From Parcubacteria group bacterium GW2011_GWA2_49_9 (GTDB lineage Bacteria > Patescibacteriota > Minisyncoccia > Phycocordibacterales > UBA10002): DNA of 39,619 bases. The position numbers and the translations under genes were made by a program. The notes beneath the pieces are model-generated. The model had not been told where the DNA came from, did no database searches, and saw nothing but the letters and a program-made list of their open reading frames with translations. This document shows positions 22,434 to 29,146 of the stretch, in pieces. Location of the stretch: assembly GCA_001004005.1 (NCBI GenBank), contig LCQF01000008.1:1-39619 (forward strand), given 5' to 3'. Positions within the stretch are counted from its first letter, which is position 1, and each line of letters opens with the position of its first letter.

Positions 22434-23057
22434 CAGTTTAACGGACAGCTCATTACTCCTGTCCCCACCCCTCTTTGCTCGTTCCAGTGCTTCCGCCAGC
22501 TGTTCAAAGACCGTTTGCTCGTTCGGCCGAGCGACGACCGCTTTTTCCACTTCGTCCGGTTGCGCGTCCCCGGTCATGTAGCGGCAGAGTACGTTGCCGT
22601 CGCACACGACGTGGAAGCCTTTGTTAGTGAGCGCGGCATGGTCCTTCCCCAGAAGGTCAAGCGGGGAATAAACGAATGTCTTCTCTTCAATGCGAACCGA
22701 GAGCATTGCCTGACTCCACTCACCTGTGATTTCTCCCAGTCGGCCTGCCCGGGGGATGAAAAACTTATCGGGTTCTACCCATGGTCTTTCGCCACTGAAG
22801 GATACGCGGACGAGAAAGTTCGCGCGGGAGACGGATCCTCTCCGCTCCTGAGCGTGAGCAACAACCGCAAGCGCAACGACCTCTTCCTTGTTCTTTCGTG
22901 GCGCGATGGTTATTGATTTCAGAGAAGCAAATGCCGGTTGGACGCTTGCCGAACAACTTGCGCCGAGAAATATGAATTCCTCGTTCCCGCTACAAACTGA
23001 CAACGAAACACTGTCTTCACTGTTACGTGCATGCAGATAACCATTCATGTCTTTCAT
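22275..23057 (-). CDS. Hypothetical coiled-coil protein
   Basis: I do not recognise this 261-residue protein (using the ATG at 23055-23057 rather than the TTG at 23108). The N-terminal 170 residues look like a mixed alpha/beta domain ('KSITIAPRKNKEEVVALAVV', 'DKFFIPRAGRLGEITGEW'). The C-terminal 90 residues form a likely coiled coil ('FEQLAEALERAKRGGD', 'LSVKLLQLEHLHETLRGKLM'). GGAAGG lies about 10 nt before the start. Its last 159 bp overlap the tail of the convergent gene at 22026-22433. Confidence 0.55.
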   Translation of the reverse strand: MKDMNGYLHARNSEDSVSLSVCSGNEEFIFLGASCSASVQPAFASLKSITIAPRKNKEEVVALAVVAHAQERRGSVSRANFLVRVSFSGERPWVEPDKFFIPRAGRLGEITGEWSQAMLSVRIEEKTFVYSPLDLLGKDHAALTNKGFHVVCDGNVLCRYMTGDAQPDEVEKAVVARPNEQTVFEQLAEALERAKRGGDRSNELSVKLLQLEHLHETLRGKLMLEQDRCASLKREATQFIAGARSIVSGDYECRRYPRVF

Positions 23058-23271
23058 GCTACTTGTTCCTTCCTTACTCCGACAACACAGTGTGCTGTCA
23101 AAGAACAACAGTTGTCGCTTATCGCGAGCAACCTAGACGAATTGACCCTCATCTTACCGGGTAGAACTCGTATCGGTCCGAACTCATAGGAGTCGGACAA
23201 CAAGCGCTGAAAACACACTACAATAGCTAGGTCGGTATGTCAAATATCTAGGAAAAACCGAATGGAAAAGG

Positions 23272-23277
23272 TACAAT
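23272..23277 (+). promoter_or_regulatory. -10 box giving a leaderless def mRNA
   Basis: TACAAT (preceded by AAGG) ends 7 nt before the def ATG. The -35 is weak. Confidence 0.45.
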
Positions 23278-23284
23278 CAGAGCC

Positions 23285-23842
23285 ATGATTCCCGAAATAG
23301 TACAAAACGGAGCGTCGGTACTACGGAAGAAAGCGACAGAAGTGCCCCTCTCGGAAATTGGCAGTCCGAAAATACGGAAAATCTTGAAGGAGATGGCATC
23401 CGCTCTCTTTACGCAGGATGACGGCGTCGCGATTGCCGCTCCTCAAATCGGAGTTTCGCTCCGTATTTTCCTCGTGGCTAAGGCGGTACTTGATATGCCG
23501 GAAGCGATTGAGGAGCGGAAAAAAGTGGAACACCGAAAAGAGCTGAAACAAGAAGCGGGGTGCCTCACCTTTATCAACCCCGTGATTACCAAACTCTCGC
23601 GAGACAAGGCACTGCTTGACGAAGGATGTCTCTCGGTTCGTCCGCTGTACGGCAAAATCAAGCGCGCAAAGAAAGCGAGTATCCGAGCATACGATGAAAA
23701 CGGAAATCTCTTCGAACGCGGAGCATCGGGACTTCTCGCGCAAATCTTTCAGCACGAAACCGACCACTTGGAGGGCATTTTGTTTATTGATAAGGCGACG
23801 AACCTTCGGGAAATGCCACCGACTGAAGGTCGGAACAATTAA
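23285..23842 (+). CDS. def: Peptide deformylase
   Basis: It removes the formyl group from nascent N-terminal fMet. All three motifs are present: 'GVAIAAPQIG' (motif 1), 'EGCLSV' (motif 2, metal-binding Cys) and 'QHETDHLEG' (motif 3, HExxH with two metal His and the catalytic Glu). The length of 185 residues is normal. A charged loop between motifs 1 and 2 ('IEERKKVEHRKELKQEAG') is somewhat longer than in E. coli. fmt follows 52 bp downstream, the usual def-fmt pairing of formylation and deformylation. Confidence 0.96.
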   Translation: MIPEIVQNGASVLRKKATEVPLSEIGSPKIRKILKEMASALFTQDDGVAIAAPQIGVSLRIFLVAKAVLDMPEAIEERKKVEHRKELKQEAGCLTFINPVITKLSRDKALLDEGCLSVRPLYGKIKRAKKASIRAYDENGNLFERGASGLLAQIFQHETDHLEGILFIDKATNLREMPPTEGRNN

Positions 23843-23890
23843 CTTTTAATCTTTAACTGTTAACAGTTAAGAGTTAACGGTTAATTTCAT
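23843..23890. repeat. TTAACTGTTAACAGTTAA palindrome between def and fmt
   Basis: A perfect 18-bp palindrome is set in further TTAATCTTTAAC/GTTAACGGTTAA words, which form the whole def-fmt spacer. Confidence 0.6.
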
Positions 23891-23894
23891 TCTT

Positions 23895-24839
23895 ATGAAA
23901 TTCGTCTTCTTCGGGACACCCGAACTTTCCGTGGACATACTGGAAACGCTAAAGCGGCACGGCCTTGTGCCGTCCGTTATCGTCACGAACCCTGACCGAC
24001 CGCAGGGACGGAAAATGGTGCTGACTCCCCCACCCGTCAAACTCTGGGCGCTCGCCAACAACATTCCGTGCCTCCAACCCGAATCTCCGTCCGGCCCTGA
24101 CTTTCTCTATAAACTACAAACTATAAACTACAAACTTTTCATCGTCGTGGCGTATGGCTCTCTCCTCCCGAAAGAGCTACTCGCTATTCCCGAAAAAGGT
24201 AGTTTGAACATCCACTATTCCCTGCTCCCGAAATATCGGGGGGCTTCGCCGATAGAATCGCAAATCCTCGCGGATGACAAAGACGCGGGGGTCTCGATAC
24301 TTCTCCTAGATGAAGAAATGGACCACGGACCAACTGTTGCGAAGCAGCAATTGGAAATCCAAAATCCCACTGTCCAAATTCCAAACAAGTCGAACCATCA
24401 AAATATCAACATATCAAAATATCAAAATGATTCTCTGCTTTGGCCACCAAAGGCGAGTGAATTGCGGAGTGCGATGAACACGCTCGCGGGGGAAATGCTG
24501 GCGGAGGTTATGCCGAAATGGGTGGAGGGAAAGATTGAGGCAAAACCACAAGACCACTCCAAGGCGACGTATACAAAGAAATTCAAAAAGGCGGATGGAG
24601 AAATTAATTTAGCGGATGATGGTTATAAAAATTATTTGAAGATTCAAGCGTTTGAGAGTTCCATCGGCACCTTCTTCTTCACCTCCCCTCCTTTCCAAGG
24701 AGGGGATAAGAGGGGTGGTAGGATTCGCGTCATCATCAAATCTGCCGAGTTCCGAGACGGTAACCTAATCCTCACCCGTGTCGTGCCGGAAGGGAAAAAG
24801 GAAATGAGCTATGAGGAATTTCAGCGGGGTATGAAATAA
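23895..24839 (+). CDS. fmt: Methionyl-tRNA formyltransferase with three repeat-derived insertions
   Basis: It formylates Met-tRNAi using 10-formyl-tetrahydrofolate. Key elements are present: 'KFVFFGTPELSVDILETL', 'LNIHYSLLPKYRGASPIESQ' (catalytic His and SLLP loop) and 'AGVSILLLDEEMDHGP' (catalytic Asp). Three stretches do not fit the family: 'YKLQTINYKLF' before 'IVVAYGSLLP'; about 26 residues, including 'PNKSNHQNINISKYQND', before 'WPPKASEL'; and 'SPPFQGGDKRGG' in the C-terminal domain. The first two come from AT-rich word repeats, the third from the dispersed palindromic repeat. All keep the frame. Without them the protein would be about 265 residues, short for Fmt, so the C-terminal tRNA-binding domain is reduced. 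Confidence 0.93.
   Translation: MKFVFFGTPELSVDILETLKRHGLVPSVIVTNPDRPQGRKMVLTPPPVKLWALANNIPCLQPESPSGPDFLYKLQTINYKLFIVVAYGSLLPKELLAIPEKGSLNIHYSLLPKYRGASPIESQILADDKDAGVSILLLDEEMDHGPTVAKQQLEIQNPTVQIPNKSNHQNINISKYQNDSLLWPPKASELRSAMNTLAGEMLAEVMPKWVEGKIEAKPQDHSKATYTKKFKKADGEINLADDGYKNYLKIQAFESSIGTFFFTSPPFQGGDKRGGRIRVIIKSAEFRDGNLILTRVVPEGKKEMSYEEFQRGMK
24107..24140 (+). repeat. AT-rich word repeat inside fmt (1)
   Basis: Tandem ATAAACTACAAACT words translated in frame as part of Fmt. Confidence 0.6.
24351..24428 (+). repeat. AT-rich word repeat inside fmt (2)
   Basis: Words such as CCAAATTCCAAAC and ATATCAAAATATCAAAATG repeat here. They give an Asn/Gln/Lys-rich peptide between 'DHGPTVAKQQL' and 'WPPKASEL'. 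Confidence 0.7.
24681..24723 (+). repeat. Palindromic repeat inside fmt (copy R7)
   Basis: CCCCTCCTTTCCAAGGAGGGG followed by AGAGGGGTGGTAGGA. It is translated as SPPFQGGD, the same frame and sense as the copy in rseP. Confidence 0.85.
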
Positions 24840-24872
24840 AAAGAGCGCTTCCGACCCGATGTCGAGAGCGCC
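24836..24872 (-). terminator. Terminator of the DnaA-like gene
   Basis: On the minus strand GCGCTCTCGAC/GTCGGAAGCGC (two mismatches, 5-nt loop) is followed by TCTTTTTATTT. The T-run overlaps the fmt stop codon. Confidence 0.7.
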
Positions 24873-24900
24873 CGCGCTATGTAAATCCTGATGGAACTGG

Positions 24901-25611
24901 CTAACCGCAAACGGAGAGAATCTGTCGGACAGCTTCCAATTTATTGTGGGTTTCTCCATCGGACATGTCCAGGTGCCAGATAGTCCCTAGGGCAACATAT
25001 GTTTCCGTTCTATTCATCCCAACCTGTGGCCCGACCATGTTGGGTTCGTGTTTGTAGTCAGAAACCAACACGAACGCGAGCGCTTGACGAGCGAGTTCAG
25101 CGGAGAAAGTGCAAGCGCCGCTGAAAAGCTCGGCATCCGGGAGGAACACACTGTGAACCGCCTCCTGAACCCGAATGAGGATCGCAACAGCCTCTTCCTC
25201 CGGTGGAGGCTGAGTTTGCGTCGGAGTTTCGTCTCCGGCAACAGCATCAACAGCATAAAGGACGGCTTTCAATTTGACGGCCTCCTCTCCAACCAGGCTT
25301 TTCGCCCTCGCCAGAGCTGCCCGAAGCGCAGTAACCGTGGAAAACCCGGAGGCATCAGCAATAGACCTTTGAGAGAATCGCATCTCTCCTTTCGCAAGCC
25401 GTATTCTGCTTGCCTCCGTAAGAGCAGCCGCGAAGGCTCGTCGCACAGGAGCCAAATCCCTGCGTGTGCGGTCATTCAACTCCGTCATCATCGGGATGTC
25501 GGTAAACACTTCTTCAATCTTCTTGGCAATTCTTTGCTGGAGCTCCTTCGAAATGGGAGCCGTTCGTCTTTTCAGCATTGTCAGCATTGTTGTTCTTGAT
25601 TTTCTGGGCAT
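24901..25611 (-). CDS. DNA-binding protein with a DnaA domain-IV-like C-terminus
   Basis: The last 65 residues ('ELARQALAFVLVSDYKHEPN', 'VGPQVGMNRTETYVALGTI', 'HNKLEAVRQIL') look like the helix-turn-helix domain IV of DnaA, which reads DnaA boxes, although the AAA+ domain is absent. A second helix-turn-helix-like stretch lies at about 78-105 ('FSQRSIADASGFSTVTALRA'). The N-terminus is basic. It may bind DnaA-box-like sites as a regulator or replication modulator; this is inference. The start is an ATG with GGAG about 9 nt upstream. A terminator follows the stop. Confidence 0.5.
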   Translation of the reverse strand: MPRKSRTTMLTMLKRRTAPISKELQQRIAKKIEEVFTDIPMMTELNDRTRRDLAPVRRAFAAALTEASRIRLAKGEMRFSQRSIADASGFSTVTALRAALARAKSLVGEEAVKLKAVLYAVDAVAGDETPTQTQPPPEEEAVAILIRVQEAVHSVFLPDAELFSGACTFSAELARQALAFVLVSDYKHEPNMVGPQVGMNRTETYVALGTIWHLDMSDGETHNKLEAVRQILSVCG

Positions 25612-25793
25612 CTGTCTGTCTCCTGATTTCCGATACGTTGCGTCATTATGTAAATGAGCCTGTTTATAGCGTTGTTTTCGTCACGGCTGTGACGGTTCAT
25701 ACATCCTCGGCGGAAGCCGAGAACAAAACACACTAACGTATCTAGCCTCTCTATAACATATTTTGAGGAGATGCGCAAGATATATGGGGATTC
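25612..25793. other. Non-coding spacer with two hairpins
   Basis: GTCAC-GGCT-GTGAC and CTCGGC-GGAA-GCCGAG lie about 10 bp apart around 25680-25721, upstream of the DnaA-like gene on the minus strand. They may be operator or leader structures. No ORF was seen. Confidence 0.4.
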
Positions 25794-25936
25794 ATTCTCC
25801 CTTTTCTAAAGGGAGCACTGCATTCTTATGCAGGAGGGATTTATCCCCCTTAGTAAAGGGGGCGAGGGGGTTGTTTAAATCTTCCACCTCGGAAGACCTC
25901 GGCACCTCCTTTAGGAAAGGAGGAATAAGAACTACT
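25794..25936. repeat. Dispersed palindromic repeat (copy R8)
   Basis: CTCCCTTTT/AAAGGGAG, CTGCATTCTTATGCAG, GAGGGATTT, then CCCCCTTA/TAAAGGGGG, CACCTCGG...CCTCGG and CCTCCTTT/AAAGGAGG. It ends at the stop codon of the cyclophilin gene. Confidence 0.75.
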
Positions 25937-26585
25937 ACTTGAGAATGATTTCTTGCACCACGACCGCCGTTTTGGGAACATCGTTCGGACCAACCGGAGT
26001 ATTCTCAATCTTGTCCACCACGTCCATCCCCTTCACCACTTTGCCGAACGCCGTGTGCTTGCCGTCCAGCCATGGTGTCGCGGGCGAAGTGACGATAAAG
26101 AATTGACTGCCGTTGGTGTTCGGTCCCGCATTCGCCATCGCGAGTACACCGCGCACCAGTTTATTGCCGTTGAATTCATCCTCAAACTGATATCCCGGAC
26201 CGCCACTTCCCCATCGTGCTTTCTGTGTATCGTCTTTGGTAAGCGGGTCGCCGCCTTGAATCATAAAACCTTTGATGACGCGATGGAATTTGGTGCCGGC
26301 GTAAAATCCAGTGTCGGCAAGTTTGCGGAAGTTATCCACGGTCTTGGGTGCATCGCTTCCGAAGAATACGACTTCAATATCTCCGAGGTTCGTTTTAATA
26401 ACCGCACCGGTAACCGAAGACGGAGCTGTTTGCGCGGCGGCTTGTACCGCCGGAGTAGCCGAAGCTGCAGCCGGTTCCTGTTTACTGTTGGTAGTTTTCA
26501 TGTTGATAAAAAAATAACCGGCAACACCGACAATGATGAGGGCGACGACAAGACCGAGAAGATGAGACGGTTTGGATAAGTTCAT
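25935..26585 (-). CDS. Membrane-anchored cyclophilin-type peptidyl-prolyl isomerase
   Basis: It speeds proline cis-trans isomerisation during folding of exported proteins. Residues 1-8 are cytoplasmic, 9-27 form a membrane anchor ('LLGLVVALIIVGVAGYFFIN'), then an Ala/Thr/Pro-rich linker leads to the cyclophilin domain (about 60-216). Signature parts are 'FHRVIKGFMIQGGDP' (catalytic Arg), 'NTNGSQFFIVT' and 'WLDGKHTAFGKV'. No lipobox Cys is present, so it is an uncleaved anchor rather than a lipoprotein. The stop codon abuts a dispersed repeat. The upstream spacer is made of AGCTATAAGC words. Confidence 0.93.
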   Translation of the reverse strand: MNLSKPSHLLGLVVALIIVGVAGYFFINMKTTNSKQEPAAASATPAVQAAAQTAPSSVTGAVIKTNLGDIEVVFFGSDAPKTVDNFRKLADTGFYAGTKFHRVIKGFMIQGGDPLTKDDTQKARWGSGGPGYQFEDEFNGNKLVRGVLAMANAGPNTNGSQFFIVTSPATPWLDGKHTAFGKVVKGMDVVDKIENTPVGPNDVPKTAVVVQEIILK

Positions 26586-26676
26586 AGCTGATAGCTTATA
26601 GCTTTTAGCTTATAGTTTCAAGACTACACTAATAAAGTATATTTCCCCTAAAAGCTATCAGCTATAAGCTAAAAGC
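26586..26676. repeat. AGCTATAAGC-type inverted iterated repeat
   Basis: AGCTGATAGCTTATAGCTTTTAGC and its inverted version at 26648-26676 enclose about 30 bp. This is the same family as at 5576-5612 and 6920-6948. Confidence 0.6.
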
Positions 26677-27114
26677 TTATTTGCGTCTCCAGCGCAAGTT
26701 CTTAAGATACCTCCATCCGGCGCGCGCGGGGCGACCGAGATAGCCAAGACCGTCATACCCGCCTTTGAGCAACATCTTGGCGACTTGTCCGCTCCGGCGA
26801 GAGAGCACGCGTATTTTTCCCTTTCGCGCCGAGAGCTCTCCCGCGATTTCCTCACGCATATCGTCAATGGCGCTTTGTAAATCGGGACGCTCGGAAACCG
26901 AGCGAAACGTTTCCTTGCCTCGGTGGATGGTTATTTCCGCGAAAAAGATGTCTCCGTTCTGATGTCGGTTTGAGGAACGGCCGAGTTCCACATCAAGCAT
27001 AACCGCGGGGTCCTCAAGGGAAATAAGTTTATCCAAACTCCGGAGCCGCTTCTCCAGATACTCCTTAATTTCAGCGCTTAAGGTGACGTTCGTTGCTTTG
27101 AGGTTTAATCTCAT
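26677..27114 (-). CDS. hpf: Ribosome hibernation-promoting factor family protein
   Basis: HPF/RaiA proteins bind the 30S decoding channel and silence ribosomes under stress. The N-terminal 100 residues have the expected beta-alpha-beta-beta-beta-alpha pattern: 'LKATNVTLSAEIKEYLEKRL', 'DIFFAEITIHRGKETFRS' and 'DLQSAIDDMREEIAGEL'. The C-terminus lacks the dimerising domain of long HPF. It has a basic, aromatic tail ('GYDGLGYLGRPARAGWRYLK') that may contact rRNA. A perfect 25-bp inverted repeat begins 8 nt upstream of the ATG. Confidence 0.85.
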   Translation of the reverse strand: MRLNLKATNVTLSAEIKEYLEKRLRSLDKLISLEDPAVMLDVELGRSSNRHQNGDIFFAEITIHRGKETFRSVSERPDLQSAIDDMREEIAGELSARKGKIRVLSRRSGQVAKMLLKGGYDGLGYLGRPARAGWRYLKNLRWRRK

Positions 27115-27121
27115 GTTTCTC

Positions 27122-27192
27122 TGTCATTCCCGCGGAGGCGGGAATCTAGAAATAATGACCTATCCTGGATTCCCGCCTCCGCGGGAATGACA
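27122..27192. repeat. TGTCATTCCCGCGGAGGCGG inverted repeat
   Basis: Perfect 25-bp arms (27122-27146 and 27168-27192) are separated by 21 nt. It fills the hpf leader. Similar extragenic palindromes are widespread in bacteria, so it is probably a dispersed repeat. Confidence 0.85.
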
Positions 27193-27196
27193 CCGC

Positions 27197-27409
27197 CTAA
27201 TCTACCGAAATAATTTTATGAGGCGCATGATGGCCACTCACGATACGTAGCCGTTTACCGAGACCAAATCTTACGCGAAGCAGGTCAAGCATTTTGCGGT
27301 TCGCCGCTCCCTGCTCTGCCTTCTCACGAACACTCACGTAAAGTACCTCATTTTTTTCCGAAATGGCCTCTTCTTTACTTTCCGCAATGACGTGCACTTT
27401 AATATACAC
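27197..27409 (-). CDS. DUF167/YggU family protein
   Basis: This 70-residue protein has the small alpha/beta fold pattern of DUF167: 'YIKVHVIAESKEEAISEKN' and 'AEQGAANRKMLDLLRVRFGL', then 'RLRIVSGHHAPHKIISVD'. The 'G-x-A-N' and 'V-S-G-x-x-x-x-x-K' features are typical. The function of the family is unknown. The start is a GTG at 27409. It lies between the hpf leader repeat and the coiled-coil gene. Confidence 0.8.
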   Translation of the reverse strand: MYIKVHVIAESKEEAISEKNEVLYVSVREKAEQGAANRKMLDLLRVRFGLGKRLRIVSGHHAPHKIISVD

Positions 27410-27483
27410 AGTGGGTGAACTATTATTTCACTCTTTTATTTAAAACAGAAGCCGAAAGAAAAATGTGACTACTCCGGAATTAA

Positions 27484-28233
27484 TTATTCCGCAAAGGTTT
27501 GTTCGCCTTCTCCGCCGCGAAAGATGCCCTTTACGACTCCGGTAATATCTTTCAGTATCCGTTCTACCACTTTTCCCAGCTTTCGGAGGCTCCCCCACGT
27601 AAGACGCCCGCCACCGGCAATATATGATTCCGCCAGCTCTTTCGCAACATCCTCCCGTACCCGTTTCCCGTCCTTATCGTGGAAAAAACGACCATCCTTG
27701 GTCCTCCCTGTCTGCGCGACATGCTCACGCTCCGATTCCGAAAGATTTGAGAGCTCGTCAAAGACGGGCTCGTGTTTATCCGCGAACTCAAGGTTCCGCT
27801 TGTCTTCTATGAGCTTCTCCCGTGCCGCTTCAAGCTCTTTAAGCTCTTCTCCCGCTTCGTGCGGTGCACCAAGTTTCGCTCTCGCGTTTCCAAGTGCAGC
27901 TTCTTCCTCCTTCTTTCTCGCGATACGTTTATCAAGTTCCCCGATGTCTGCGTTTATACCGTGAAGCTCTTGAGAAACGAGTACCTCCTCGTCAGGGTCG
28001 TGTGGAGTCTGTATCTTTTTCAAAAGAGTCTGCGTGTCCGAATAGCGGAGTGAACCGTCATCCTCAAAATCGGAAAAAGCACCGACGGCGCGTTTCTCTT
28101 GCCCGAAGAGTGCTTCGGGTGTTTCCGTACCAGTACCATCTAAAGCCTCGGCGGAAGTACGCCTTCCCGAAACAGAATGTCCTGTACGTTCCACATCGTC
28201 TTCAAGCGAGGTTGAGAAATCTTCAATACTCAT
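27484..28233 (-). CDS. Acidic coiled-coil hypothetical protein
   Basis: Residues 1-75 of this 249-residue protein are low-complexity and acidic. Residues about 95-150 form a strong coiled coil ('INADIGELDKRIARKKEEEA', 'ELKELEAAREKLIEDKRNLE'). The C-terminus has 'RTKDGRFFHDKDGKRVR' and an amphipathic segment ('GSLRKLGKVVERILKDITGV'). There is no signal peptide. The best promoter in the window (TTTACA-17-TGGTATAAT) ends 7 nt before the ATG, so the gene is real and probably well expressed as a leaderless mRNA. The function is unknown. Confidence 0.6.
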   Translation of the reverse strand: MSIEDFSTSLEDDVERTGHSVSGRRTSAEALDGTGTETPEALFGQEKRAVGAFSDFEDDGSLRYSDTQTLLKKIQTPHDPDEEVLVSQELHGINADIGELDKRIARKKEEEAALGNARAKLGAPHEAGEELKELEAAREKLIEDKRNLEFADKHEPVFDELSNLSESEREHVAQTGRTKDGRFFHDKDGKRVREDVAKELAESYIAGGGRLTWGSLRKLGKVVERILKDITGVVKGIFRGGEGEQTFAE

Positions 28234-28240
28234 AGTGCGT

Positions 28241-28269
28241 ATTATACCATTTTAGTTATATCTTGTAAA
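28241..28269 (-). promoter_or_regulatory. Strong promoter giving a leaderless mRNA
   Basis: TTTACA, 17 bp, TATAAT with an extended TGG; 7 nt to the ATG at 28233. Confidence 0.7.
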
Positions 28270-28276
28270 GTATTTC

Positions 28277-28672
28277 TTACCCTACTACTCCTCGTTCCCG
28301 TTCACGCCTCTCCACTGCCTCCTCATCCAAGCCGAAATGGTGCGCGACTTCGTGCCAAACGGTGTCAATAACGTGTTTCCGCACCTCATCATGCGTTTCA
28401 GCCTCTTCTTCAATCGGTTTTTTGAAAATCGTAATGCGGTCGGGTAACACCATTCCACCATATCCTTCTCCGCGCGCGGGATGTGGAATACCTTCATATA
28501 AACCGAGAAGTGTTTCGTCTGGAGAAAGTTTATTCTCTGCTCGTTGCTCCGGCGTCGGTTCGTCATCCGCGAGAAAGGCGACATTGGCGATGCGCGAGCG
28601 AAACTTTGCCGGTATCGCCTCCACCCCCTCTCGCACGAACGACTCAAACTCCTCCAAACTAACCGTGAACAT
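28277..28672 (-). CDS. Minimal MMP-like zinc metalloprotease
   Basis: This 131-residue protein has the zincin motif 'WHEVAHHFGLDEEAVERRE' (HExxHxxG...E), and upstream 'IPHPARGEGYGGMVLPDRIT' (the family's 'G.Y.G.P..I.lf' strand). It matches the small 'possible zinc metallopeptidase' family (DUF1025 type). It has no signal peptide, so it should be cytoplasmic. TATAGT ends 7 nt before the ATG. The substrate is unknown. Confidence 0.82.
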   Translation of the reverse strand: MFTVSLEEFESFVREGVEAIPAKFRSRIANVAFLADDEPTPEQRAENKLSPDETLLGLYEGIPHPARGEGYGGMVLPDRITIFKKPIEEEAETHDEVRKHVIDTVWHEVAHHFGLDEEAVERRERERGVVG

Positions 28673-28679
28673 ACCCTTT

Positions 28680-28685
28680 ACTATA
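28680..28685 (-). promoter_or_regulatory. Extended -10 giving a leaderless mRNA (28277 gene)
   Basis: TGGTATAGT on the minus strand; 7 nt to the ATG. No good -35. Confidence 0.5.
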
Positions 28686-28769
28686 CCACGCGCGACATAC
28701 AGAACGCCCCGATGGATATCGGAGCGTTTGTGTAGAAATTATCGATGACGGACTTTGTCTCGCCGTAGC
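28686..28769. other. Spacer with hairpin
   Basis: AACGCCCCGAT-GGAT-ATCGGAGCGTT, one mismatch, at about 28703-28728, between the metalloprotease promoter and the tiny basic ORF. No T-run on either strand. Confidence 0.4.
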
Positions 28770-28847
28770 CTAGCGGTGGCGGACCTGAATCTTTTTGCCG
28801 TGCTTTTTTCGCTGCTTTTTGCGCGCGTGTTTTTCTTTCTTATTCAT
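28770..28847 (-). CDS. Tiny, very basic ORF (25 aa), possibly truncated
   Basis: From an ATG at 28845-28847 the minus strand encodes 25 residues with 14 Lys/Arg ('MNKKEKHARKKQRKKHGKKI'). It resembles the basic tails or small basic proteins of CPR genomes, but it is too short to identify. The ATG overlaps the end of a MITE-like element, so the element may have cut off the original upstream sequence. It could be a chance frame through a T-rich plus-strand stretch. Confidence 0.25.
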   Translation of the reverse strand: MNKKEKHARKKQRKKHGKKIQVRHR

Positions 28848-28979
28848 CCCGTAGTGAAATTTCAAGCCGTTCCGAAGGAACAAATTGAAACCCAGTATTA
28901 TCCTACTAAAACTATGTGGACATCATACAACAATTCAGAACTTTTGCCACATCCAGAGCTTGAAATTCTACTACGGGAT
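28846..28979 (+). repeat. MITE-like element, copy 1
   Basis: The element is 134 bp with terminal inverted repeats ATCCCGTAGTGAAATTTCAA / TTGAAATTCTACTACGGGAT and a subterminal hairpin GTTCC-GAA-GGAAC. TTCAT overlaps both ends as a direct repeat. There is no ORF inside. A second copy in inverted orientation lies at 30146-30277. Confidence 0.8.
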
Positions 28980-29013
28980 TCATGGCTCCCTTTGCCTGGC
29001 TGGGGGTAGTTTC

Positions 29014-29060
29014 TGTAGAAGTTAAACCTCTACAGCGGCTGTAGAGGTTTAACTTCTACA
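29014..29060. repeat. 47-bp perfect palindrome
   Basis: Two 23-bp arms (TGTAGAAGTTAAACCTCTAC + AGC and the exact complement) around one central G, about 85 bp before the beta-lactamase-like gene. Confidence 0.95.
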
Positions 29061-29111
29061 CGCATCCAACGCCGATTGCCACGCAAGAAGATACACTGGA
29101 TACTGTTCCTC

Positions 29112-29139
29112 TTGGCGAAAAGAGACGGTGGGTTACAAT
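29112..29139 (+). promoter_or_regulatory. Promoter giving a leaderless mRNA (29147 gene)
   Basis: TTGGCG, 16 bp, TACAAT; 7 nt to the ATG. Confidence 0.55.
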
Positions 29140-29146
29140 ACAAGGT

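Noticed and set aside
28765-28800. tRNA-like string (GTAGCCTAGCGGTGGCGG)
   Set aside because: No acceptor stem or T-arm can be paired around it, and it is antisense to the basic micro-ORF.
28755-29009. Plus-strand ORF of 84 aa
   Set aside because: It lies mostly inside MITE-like copy 1, with no promoter or SD and no plausible product pattern.
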